Positions 57,499 through 64,000 of a DNA stretch of 64,000 nt are shown here, one piece after another. Each line of letters starts with the position of its first letter. Position 1 is the stretch's first letter. A program made the position numbers and the translations under genes. Source of the DNA: Marinobacter sp. Arc7-DN-1 (GTDB lineage Bacteria > Pseudomonadota > Gammaproteobacteria > Pseudomonadales > Oleiphilaceae); assembly GCF_003441595.1 (NCBI RefSeq), contig NZ_CP031848.1:434001-498000 (forward strand), read 5' to 3'. Under the pieces are notes generated by a model. It made no database searches. It saw nothing but the letters and a program-made list of their open reading frames with translations, and was not told the DNA's origin.

Positions 57499-57532
57499 GG
57501 GGTCAGATGAACTTTTCATCTGACCCCTTTTT
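57499..57532 (+). terminator. Terminator 2, a duplicate of terminator 1
   Basis: The same 13-base arms GGGGTCAGATGAA (57499-57511) and TTCATCTGACCCC (57515-57527) recur, here with a three-base loop and a TTTTT tail. The second copy may also stop transcripts entering from the convergent slyD gene. Confidence 0.85.
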
Positions 57533-57556
57533 CGTTCGCTAGCGCTTAAGAAAAGC

Positions 57557-58018
57557 TTAGTGGGCGTGACCGTGCTCTTGCTCTTCGTCAGTCGCTTCGC
57601 GGGCCTCTACCACTTCCACATCGAAGTGCAGAGTCTGTCCGGCGAGCGGATGGTTGGCATCGATGGTAACGGTCTCGTCGCCAACTTCAACTACACGAAC
57701 AACCTGGGGGCCGCCCGGAGTCTGTGCCTGGAACTGCATGCCCGGCTCGATCGTATCGACACCTTCAAATGCAGAACGCGGAACAGGCTGAACCAGCTCT
57801 TCGTTAACTTCGCCGTAGCCTTCAGTAGGTTCTACAGAAACCTTCACCTGATCGCCTGGGTTCTTTTCGTTCAGTGCACTTTCCAGTCCACCGATAATGT
57901 TCTGTGCACCTTCCAGATAAGACAGGGGCTCGCGACCTTCTACACGGGAGGAATCAAGCTGCTCTCCCTGATCGTTAGTGAGCGTGTAATGGATGGTGAC
58001 AACACGAGGTTGGGCCAT
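57557..58018 (-). CDS. slyD: FKBP-type peptidyl-prolyl isomerase, SlyD-like
   Basis: 153 residues. It matches SlyD/FkpB-like proteins: VTIHYTLTNDQGEQLDSS at the start, PLSYLEGAQNIIGGLESALNEKNPGD (FKBP strand plus insert-in-flap), EGYGEVNEELVQPVPRSAF and DANHPLAGQTLHFDVEVVEAREAT. The tail EEQEHGHAH is a short histidine-containing metal-binding end, much shorter than in E. coli. It is cytoplasmic, with folding and possibly nickel-handling roles. Convergent with ETF-QO. Confidence 0.92.
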   Translation of the reverse strand: MAQPRVVTIHYTLTNDQGEQLDSSRVEGREPLSYLEGAQNIIGGLESALNEKNPGDQVKVSVEPTEGYGEVNEELVQPVPRSAFEGVDTIEPGMQFQAQTPGGPQVVRVVEVGDETVTIDANHPLAGQTLHFDVEVVEAREATDEEQEHGHAH

Positions 58019-58217
58019 GTGATCTCCTTGCGTGTCGCAATGACTGTTTAATTGATTTAGGCAATCGAAAGTGATCGTGAACAGCCAGACTGCACAGAGG
58101 GACTAACGACCACCGGGCCTCGTTAGAGAGCCAGGCTCGTAACAAGTACGAAAACACAGTTTAACAAGTGACAGAGTGCGTTTTCTACCGTCATTTCTGG
58201 GGGCATGGTACGGGTTT

Positions 58218-58784
58218 TCAACCAACCTGCCCGATTTTGTAGAAAATTCCGTGACTAAACACGCCCAGAACCGGGTGGCCGTCTTCGTTTCGCTCGACCA
58301 CATGTTCCGCCAGGTCGTAGTAGGCGGCGGTCACCAACCGGGCCTCCACACCGTGCCGCACCGCCACAACCGGTCTTGGCTCCTCTGAGCGGGGATAGGT
58401 GCCAACCTCCAGCGGATGCTGCTGCCCGACTTCCAGGGTTTCGCCGACGTTGGTGATCAGAGAAATCACCTGGCAGTCACCCTCACCGGTGACCTGCAGG
58501 GAATGTGCGAGCAGCGGCGTGTCCTCCACCTGAATCCGCCATTTTTCCACCGGCGTGACCAGGTAATATTCGCCATCTTCTTCCCTGCGCAGGATGGTTG
58601 AGAACAGCCGCACGATGGCCTCACGAGCCAGTGGCTCACCCTTGAAGATCCACTGACCATCCCGGCTGACTCGCAGATCCATGTCGCCCGACAGCTCGGG
58701 GTGCCACTGATCAAGGGGCGGATTTCCGGGATTTTTCACGGTTTCCTCTACCTGCTTTGCAAGACTTTCCGGATTCGTGTGCAT
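58218..58784 (-). CDS. DUF1285 family protein
   Basis: 188 residues matching DUF1285, a small beta-rich cytoplasmic family found across gammaproteobacteria. Typical blocks are MDLRVSRDGQWIFKGEPLAREAIVRLFSTILRREEDGEYYLVTPVEKWRI-type and VRHGVEARLVTAAYYDLAEH. No catalytic residues are known. It lies upstream of slyD with a gap of about 200 bases that holds nothing recognised, and just downstream of sixA on the same strand. Confidence 0.88.
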   Translation of the reverse strand: MHTNPESLAKQVEETVKNPGNPPLDQWHPELSGDMDLRVSRDGQWIFKGEPLAREAIVRLFSTILRREEDGEYYLVTPVEKWRIQVEDTPLLAHSLQVTGEGDCQVISLITNVGETLEVGQQHPLEVGTYPRSEEPRPVVAVRHGVEARLVTAAYYDLAEHVVERNEDGHPVLGVFSHGIFYKIGQVG

Positions 58785-58816
58785 AACGGTGGCTCCCGGT
58801 TCAGTGATTCGGAGTA

Positions 58817-59272
58817 TCAGGGCAGAAACTGTGCTTTCAAGTCTGCGCAGCCGGGCCCCACTACAGGCATGTCGAGCATAACCGCCTGGGAGGTCATGAA
58901 GGGTATGCCCCGGCGATGGGCATCCACCAGCAGTGTAGCGAGGCTGCCAACCAGCGGCATGTGGGAAACAATCATCAGTGGTGATTGATCCTGCTCGATC
59001 AACGCATCAAGGCATTCCCCGGGATCGTCGTCCGGGGTAATGAACATTTTCTCTTCCACCGGGCAATTGAGGATTTCGGAGACAATCGCGGCGGTTTGCC
59101 GGGCCCTTACCAAGGGGCTGCTCCAGATCAGTTTCGGGCGCCAGGGGGATTCGGCGATCCGTGCTGCCACCTCCGCAGCGCCCAGACGGCCCGATTCGGT
59201 CAGCTCCCGCTCCTGATCCAGTGTGTGCCAGCCGGCTTCACCGTGGCGCATGATGAGCAATTGCAAAGGCAA
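58817..59272 (-). CDS. sixA: Phosphohistidine phosphatase SixA
   Basis: 151 residues. The histidine-phosphatase signature LLIMRHGEAGW is at residues 5-15, LIWSSPLVRARQTA carries the second arginine region, and MIVSHMPLVGSLATLLV has the second catalytic histidine. It removes phosphate from phosphohistidine, for example on ArcB or PtsO-type domains. It follows gpsA with an 18-base gap, probably in one transcript. Confidence 0.92.
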   Translation of the reverse strand: MPLQLLIMRHGEAGWHTLDQERELTESGRLGAAEVAARIAESPWRPKLIWSSPLVRARQTAAIVSEILNCPVEEKMFITPDDDPGECLDALIEQDQSPLMIVSHMPLVGSLATLLVDAHRRGIPFMTSQAVMLDMPVVGPGCADLKAQFLP

Positions 59273-59290
59273 CCTCCGCTAAGTGGCCGG

Positions 59291-60358
59291 CTACTGGGTT
59301 ATGGTGCGGGGTAGTATGAATTCCACGTCGGAATTCTGGACCGACATCATCAGGCTGTTGATGACTGCCTTGATGGATGCAGAGCGATACAGAATCTCAT
59401 AAAGGCCGCGCACCAGTGGCATATAAATGCCGATTGCCTCAGCCTTTTCTTTCACCAGCTTCAGGGTATAGATACCCTCAGCCACCTGCCCCAGTTCCGC
59501 CACGGCGTCATCCAGCTTCTGGCCCTGCCCCACGGCGTAGCCGACCCGGTAGTTCCGGCTTTTGGAGGACGTGCAGGTCACGATCAGGTCACCGACGCCG
59601 GCCAGCCCCATGAAGGTCATAGGGTTGGCACCAAGGCTTACGGCGAACCGGCTCATTTCAGCAAGGCCTCGGGTGATCAGCATGGCCTTGGCATTCTCAC
59701 CCATCTCCAGAGCGGAAGCGAGGCCCGCGACAATGGCATAGATGTTCTTGAGGGCGCCGGCAAGTTCCACGCCGTAAATGTCCACGTTGGCATAGACGCG
59801 GAAATACTCGCAGCCCAACAGATCCTGAACGGCCCGGCGTACGTCCGGGTCCTTGGCGGCAATGACGGTGGCGGTGAGGTCGCGGTTCACGATTTCAGCT
59901 GCCAGGTTCGGCCCGCTGAGTACGCCGATACGGCAGCGCGGAATCTCTTCCTGGAGAATCTCGCTCATCAGTTTGAAGCCGTGTTCCTCAATGCCCTTGG
60001 TCAGGCTGACGACGATCTGGTCATCGCGGAATTTGTCGCAGTTTTCCCGGATAACGGGCCGAAAAGCCTTGCTGGGAATGGCAACCAGCACGATTTCTGC
60101 CTTGCTGACGGCGTCGGCAAGGTCGGTGGTTGGCCGAATATCGCCAGTCAGTTCGATTCCCGGCATATACCGGCTGTTGATGCGGCTGCTGCGGATTTCC
60201 CTGGCCTGGGCCTCACCACGCATCCAGAAATGAACGCGATGGCCGTTCTCCCCAAGCACTTTGGCCATGGCGGTGCCAAAACTGCCGCCGCCGAGAACCG
60301 CTACGTCATGCACCGGCCCTGTTGCCCCATTTTTTTGAGGCGTCGTTTTTTCAGACAT
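59291..60358 (-). CDS. gpsA: Glycerol-3-phosphate dehydrogenase [NAD(P)+]
   Basis: 355 residues. The NAD(P) loop is VAVLGGGSFGTAMAKVL near residue 20, and IPSKAFRPVIREN, SLTKGIEEHGFKLMSEIL, SGPNLAAEIV (catalytic Lys region nearby) and AGVGDLIVTCTSSKSRNYRVGYAVGQG follow. It makes glycerol-3-phosphate for phospholipid synthesis. A 15-residue extension precedes the core. It heads a gpsA-sixA pair read leftwards. Confidence 0.96.
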   Translation of the reverse strand: MSEKTTPQKNGATGPVHDVAVLGGGSFGTAMAKVLGENGHRVHFWMRGEAQAREIRSSRINSRYMPGIELTGDIRPTTDLADAVSKAEIVLVAIPSKAFRPVIRENCDKFRDDQIVVSLTKGIEEHGFKLMSEILQEEIPRCRIGVLSGPNLAAEIVNRDLTATVIAAKDPDVRRAVQDLLGCEYFRVYANVDIYGVELAGALKNIYAIVAGLASALEMGENAKAMLITRGLAEMSRFAVSLGANPMTFMGLAGVGDLIVTCTSSKSRNYRVGYAVGQGQKLDDAVAELGQVAEGIYTLKLVKEKAEAIGIYMPLVRGLYEILYRSASIKAVINSLMMSVQNSDVEFILPRTITQ

Positions 60359-60422
60359 AGTTCTTCCGTTTTTTCAGATCAGGTGTGAAACCGGTGTCGC
60401 CAGGCGCAGCAGGCGGGTGGCG

Positions 60423-60914
60423 TTAACCGGGCTCTTCACATTCCAGAGCGCGCACCAGATTCCTGAACTCTTCCCTGTTGCGATTGTTCAGGCCCATCAG
60501 CACCTTGTGGGCATCGAGAACCTTATCCCGAACCTGCTGTTCGCTGGCCCTGAGAACAGGAATTTCTTCAAGTTCTTCAATACGGGACGCGGGTTCACGG
60601 ACAATGATAAAGATCTTGTCGAACCCCATGGATGTGATAATGCGGGTAATGTCAGGATTGGTGGAAATCAGCGTGGGCAGGAAATGACTTTGCTTCTGAG
60701 CCGCCATGGCGATCTTGGCCAGCAGACCGAGTGTGGTGCTGTCGATGATCTCCGTTTCGGTGAGATCAATCACCACGGTCTTGAACTGGGGATCCTGAGT
60801 GATGGACTCAACCAGATTGTCCAGCGTCGAACACAGGTTCAGCCGGATTTCCCCGATAAACTTCAGGACGTAAATGCCCTGTTTTTCAGCTTGCAGGATC
60901 TTGTAACCAGCCAT
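60423..60914 (-). CDS. STAS domain anti-anti-sigma factor, HsbA-like
   Basis: 163 residues. The first ~105 form a STAS domain with the phosphorylatable serine/threonine region VVIDLTETEIIDSTTLGLLAKIAM. The last ~55 residues (SRIEELEEIPVLRASEQQVRDKVLDAHKVLMGLN) match the extension seen in Pseudomonas HsbA. In that system the dephosphorylated antagonist binds the anti-sigma FlgM or a diguanylate cyclase and shifts between motility and biofilm. It follows the phosphatase gene with a 14-base gap. Confidence 0.85.
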   Translation of the reverse strand: MAGYKILQAEKQGIYVLKFIGEIRLNLCSTLDNLVESITQDPQFKTVVIDLTETEIIDSTTLGLLAKIAMAAQKQSHFLPTLISTNPDITRIITSMGFDKIFIIVREPASRIEELEEIPVLRASEQQVRDKVLDAHKVLMGLNNRNREEFRNLVRALECEEPG

Positions 60915-60928
60915 GTTTCACGCTGCCA

Positions 60929-62137
60929 CTATTTCGACGAGGTGTTGTCTGACCCATCCATAGTATCAGTAACCGACACAATAGCGATATCGTCCGGCAA
61001 CTCTGTGATCTCCTCGAGATTCAGAGCTTCGCTAAGAGCTGCGATAGTGTGACGGCCTCCTGACACGAGTTCAAGTAGTGTCCGTTCCTTTTCATCAAGA
61101 CTTTTTTCCCGGATAACTTCCAGAATTCCATCCGAAAACAGGGTCAGGTGGAACGGTTTGTCCAATGGCACCTCGTATACTTCCCATTTCGGCGTCTCGA
61201 AAAGCCCCACCGGCAGCCCACTTCCCTCCAGGAAAGCGGTTTCACCACCTTCAAAGGAAAGGATAGGCATCGGGAAATGCGCACCTACTGCATACTGTAA
61301 TCTACGTTCGCTGACAGAAATGATGCCAACAAAGACGGTGACGTGTTTACCGAGACCGGTATCCAGCAATTCCGAGTTAATCCGTTCAAGGAAGCGCTCA
61401 GGGAACAGAATGTCGTCACTCGATCCACGGCGGAGGTTGCGTTGCAACCGGTTCGTAAGGTTCTTCAGCAACACGGTAACGAACGCGGAACTGGCTCCGT
61501 GGCCGGATACATCGGCAATGTAGACCAGAACCTTGTCGTCGGAAATCCGGAAGTAATCCAGAAAATCACCGCTCAGGTACAGTGACGGTTTGATCAGGTG
61601 GTCTATATGCAAGCCACTCATGACCTGCTCACGTTCCGGCAGCATCCGCAACTGAACCTTGCGGCCGGCGCGCTGGTCGGCCCGCAGCTCGGCGATACCG
61701 TCACGCAGATCCCGGTTGGCCTCTTCCAGTTCGTGGCGGTAAAGCTGGTTCAGGCGATTGACCCGAACCCGGTCAAACAGTTTGCCGATAACATCGTCCA
61801 GCGCTCCCTTGTCGTCGTTGCAGGGCTTCAGAACAAAATCTGCGGCCCCGGCCCGCAGCGCACTGACGACATCAGCGCTGGAGTCACTGGTCGAACAGGC
61901 AACGATGGGTGTGAAGGTTTCGGCTTCTTCAAGCCGGTTGGCCAGGTCCCGGATAGCCTCCGGGGACAGGTCTGCAAAGATGACGTCGGGGATGTTATCG
62001 TTGAACAGTGCCTTGGCGGCAGCGAGGCCCGGATAGCCGGTAACATAAAAGCCCCTCGCTTCCAGGTAACGGGCAAGATCCGTACGAGCCTTTTCATCGG
62101 CGTCAATAATCAGTATGCGCTCGGTGCGCGAAGCCAT
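60929..62137 (-). CDS. Response regulator with PP2C (SpoIIE-type) phosphatase domain
   Basis: 402 residues. A receiver domain (residues ~8-125; ILIIDADEKARTDL, PDVIFADLSPEA with the phospho-acceptor Asp region) is linked by a coiled coil to a SpoIIE/PP2C domain (LSGDFLDYFRISDDKVLVYIADVSGHGASSAFVTVLL; HLTLFSDGILEVIREKSL). It probably dephosphorylates the adjoining STAS protein. Pseudomonas HsbR, the likely counterpart, is longer and carries an additional kinase-like domain, which is not seen here. Confidence 0.9.
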   Translation of the reverse strand: MASRTERILIIDADEKARTDLARYLEARGFYVTGYPGLAAAKALFNDNIPDVIFADLSPEAIRDLANRLEEAETFTPIVACSTSDSSADVVSALRAGAADFVLKPCNDDKGALDDVIGKLFDRVRVNRLNQLYRHELEEANRDLRDGIAELRADQRAGRKVQLRMLPEREQVMSGLHIDHLIKPSLYLSGDFLDYFRISDDKVLVYIADVSGHGASSAFVTVLLKNLTNRLQRNLRRGSSDDILFPERFLERINSELLDTGLGKHVTVFVGIISVSERRLQYAVGAHFPMPILSFEGGETAFLEGSGLPVGLFETPKWEVYEVPLDKPFHLTLFSDGILEVIREKSLDEKERTLLELVSGGRHTIAALSEALNLEEITELPDDIAIVSVTDTMDGSDNTSSK

Positions 62138-62251
62138 GGCGACTGCCCTAAACTACCAGCGATAAACGATAAATTGGCTTGAATAAGCCTATTCTGGCAC
62201 GCCCCTGTGATATAACAAGGCCAGTTTTATGAAATTGGGAGATTCCTGCCA

Positions 62252-63736
62252 ATGAGACGTGCCGTTAATGATCTTCTCGGAGCCTATGACAAGCTGATCA
62301 TGGATCCGGTTCACGGTGGTATTCCACTTTACCGGCACGAGATCCAGGTTATTGACCATCCGCTGTTCCAGCGGCTGCGGAACATCTGCCAGAACGACAT
62401 CCTGAGCCTGGTATTCCCCGGCGCCACCCACTCCCGCTTCCTGCACAGTATTGGCGTAATGCATGTGGGAACCCGTATGTTCCGCTCGATGATCGACGCC
62501 TACCTTCGGGAGCGCCAGCTGAGCGAGCAGACCGACCTGAGCCTGAGCCAGCTGGACGCCATTGACTACCTGGCGAAAACCATTCGGCTTGGCTGCCTGC
62601 TCCACGACAGCGGCCATTCCAGCTTTTCCCACCAGTTCACGCAGGCGCGACAGATCCGGGAGTTGATGTCCCGGCCCGGGCGATTCCGGGATCTCTGGCG
62701 GGGAGTGGATTATTCAGCCTACCACCCGGAAGAGCCCGATGAGCTGGAACACGAACATTATTCAGTGCGTGTCGCCCACGACGTTCTTTCTGCGACAGAC
62801 CTGGAAAGTGCCGGTCTTCATGCCCGGGATGTGATCGGGATTATGGAGACCACGGACGTGAGGCCCAGCGAGACCTTTTGCCGGCACGCCAGAACCTTCT
62901 GGGCGTTTATTGCCGGTGAAGACGCCGCGGCAGGCACACCCCTGAGCGATAACATTCCCGGCCTGGTAATGGACCTGTTGTCATCAATCGTTTCCGGCGA
63001 GATTGATGCTGACCGGGCCGATTACATGCTGCGGGACGGCTTCCATTCTTCAGTGACTATCGGCGGCTTCAACCTGGATCACCTGTTAAGCAACCTGCGT
63101 TTTGGCTGGGATGTGTCTGAACCCTGGCTTGGGTTGGCGATCACCCAGAAAGGGCTGGGGGCGCTTGAGGATTTTGTTTACAGCCGCCACCAGATGTATC
63201 GCAAGGTCTACGCCCACAAGACGGCCCTGGGCTTTGACTGGCTCTTACGAGAGGCCATAAACGAGGTATTGGATGATCCGGAGAATTTTCAGTGGGTGGA
63301 TACCTGTTTAAGCGACATGACCTACTTTGCGGAGCTCACCGACAACTTCTTCTGGGAGGCGTTCCGGAAAGTAGCCCGCAAACACCCGAAAAGTTTCTCC
63401 TTCTGCATTGTGAACCGGGTAAAACTGAACCATCTTGATACCCGGGAGGACCTTTCGGCCAGGGGCATTGAGCGGCACAGCGCCTGGCTGGCCGGGGAAC
63501 TTGCCCTCAACCCTGCCCAGGTGGTGACCTGTTCAATGCGGGCGCGGTTCTCCAACATCCAGGACAATTTCAATGGCATCAAGGTTCTGGTTCGGGAACC
63601 CATTCGCCGTACTCGGTCGCTGAAGAAGATCACCGATGTCAGCGCCTTCTTCAGCAAGTTCAGTGACGGCACCATCACCCACTTTTACACCCGCCCGGAC
63701 GTAACCACCGGCAGCCAGGATTCTTTTACTGAGTAG
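62252..63736 (+). CDS. HD domain phosphohydrolase
   Basis: 494 residues. The HD metal-binding residues are in THSRFLHSIGVMHVG and LLHDSGHSSFSHQFTQ, with further conserved DADRADYMLRDGFHSS. The fold and order resemble the dGTPase/YdhJ-type HD superfamily and SAMHD1-like phosphohydrolases. Substrate (dNTP or other phosphoester) is not known. It diverges from the phosphatase operon and starts after a GGGAG site. Confidence 0.9.
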   Translation: MRRAVNDLLGAYDKLIMDPVHGGIPLYRHEIQVIDHPLFQRLRNICQNDILSLVFPGATHSRFLHSIGVMHVGTRMFRSMIDAYLRERQLSEQTDLSLSQLDAIDYLAKTIRLGCLLHDSGHSSFSHQFTQARQIRELMSRPGRFRDLWRGVDYSAYHPEEPDELEHEHYSVRVAHDVLSATDLESAGLHARDVIGIMETTDVRPSETFCRHARTFWAFIAGEDAAAGTPLSDNIPGLVMDLLSSIVSGEIDADRADYMLRDGFHSSVTIGGFNLDHLLSNLRFGWDVSEPWLGLAITQKGLGALEDFVYSRHQMYRKVYAHKTALGFDWLLREAINEVLDDPENFQWVDTCLSDMTYFAELTDNFFWEAFRKVARKHPKSFSFCIVNRVKLNHLDTREDLSARGIERHSAWLAGELALNPAQVVTCSMRARFSNIQDNFNGIKVLVREPIRRTRSLKKITDVSAFFSKFSDGTITHFYTRPDVTTGSQDSFTE

Positions 63737-64000
63737 TGGGCACCGCGTTCATTTCGACGACCAGTCCACAGGCGCTGTCAAACGCGCCCTCAACGCGGCC
63801 GCCACTGAGCCAGTCGCCTGCCAGGCCAATATAGTGGTCCGCAAACCAGGGGTGACCCGGCTGCTCTCCGCCCCGGTTATCGGAGACCGACCACGCCTGG
63901 TCCTTCCGGGCCAACCTGCCGACCCGAGGGTCTGGAAACCAAACCGCCTTTGCCATGGGCCAAAGCATTCGTTGTCGGCGAATTTTCGAAGATCGCCGCT
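63726..64000 (-). CDS. Partial FAD-dependent oxidoreductase (C-terminus), renalase-like
   Basis: The last ~91 codons of a gene that enters from beyond the right edge of the window. YIGLAGDWLSGGRVEGAFDSACGLVVEMN is the C-terminal FAD-contacting block of NAD(P)/FAD amine-oxidase-like or renalase-like proteins. The frame is open to the last base. It converges with the HD gene and overlaps its end by 11 bases. Substrate unknown. Confidence 0.75.
   Translation of the reverse strand, partial: RRSSKIRRQRMLWPMAKAVWFPDPRVGRLARKDQAWSVSDNRGGEQPGHPWFADHYIGLAGDWLSGGRVEGAFDSACGLVVEMNAVPTTQ

Noticed and set aside
1..64000. CRISPR array or rRNA genes
   Set aside because: No regularly spaced direct repeats and no rRNA-like sequence were seen anywhere in the window.

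Overview
The window looks like chromosomal DNA of a Marinobacter-like marine gammaproteobacterium. This rests on gene content (divergent glycogen operons, selD fusion, etfAB with ETF-QO, cydDC, HsbR/HsbA-like regulators) and on protein likeness recalled from that group. There is no rRNA gene to confirm it. The only RNA gene seen is a tRNA-Leu(UAA).

Layout. (1) 1-11.3 kb: a PilZ protein, then a glycogen locus with two divergent operons, glgC-GH57-malQ leftwards and glgB-glgA-glgP rightwards. It covers ADP-glucose supply, chain synthesis, branching, phosphorolysis and maltodextrin turnover. (2) 11.3-20.7 kb: housekeeping genes (esterase, acyltransferase, recQ, thioesterase-like, a chemoreceptor with a good sigma-28 promoter, a GNAT-nitrilase fusion, a phasin/histone-like protein). 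(3) 20.7-27.9 kb: a selenium locus made of an oxidoreductase-SelD fusion, a SenB-like selenosugar glycosyltransferase, a PhnDCE-like ABC importer of the type linked to selenate or other selenium species, and an unknown protein. No SenA is present. (4) 27.9-32.3 kb: small unknown proteins, an ABC-2 exporter, a DUF192 protein, an enoyl-CoA hydratase, a repeat element and a 47-residue membrane peptide. (5) 32.3-39.4 kb: a compact leftward carbohydrate block (glgX, gnd, zwf, pgm) ending at the 3' end of tRNA-Leu. It looks acquired and supplies the glgX and pgm missing from the first glycogen locus. Between its intact genes lie tiny remnants of transketolase, glucose-6-phosphate isomerase, a HAD-like protein and a cytochrome c. 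(6) 39.6-47.7 kb: a methyltransferase, collapsed cydA/cydB in front of intact cydDC, an enoyl-reductase-like protein, small membrane proteins and rlmA. (7) 47.9-53.5 kb: an orphan type VI secretion island with a broken vgrG, a large VasX-like effector candidate and a DUF6708-like membrane partner. (8) 53.6-64 kb: etfBA and ETF-QO around a shared control region with a perfect fatty-acid-regulator-type palindrome, then slyD, DUF1285, sixA, gpsA, an anti-anti-sigma/phosphatase pair, an HD hydrolase and a partial flavoprotein.

Two things stand out. The first is the SelD-SenB-transporter locus without SenA, which implies an undescribed fate for the selenosugar. The second is a recurring pattern in which genes have collapsed to short pieces that often keep their start and ribosome binding site (SDR, tkt, pgi, HAD, cydA, cydB; also vgrG). 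This suggests repeated internal deletion, and the sequence should be verified.
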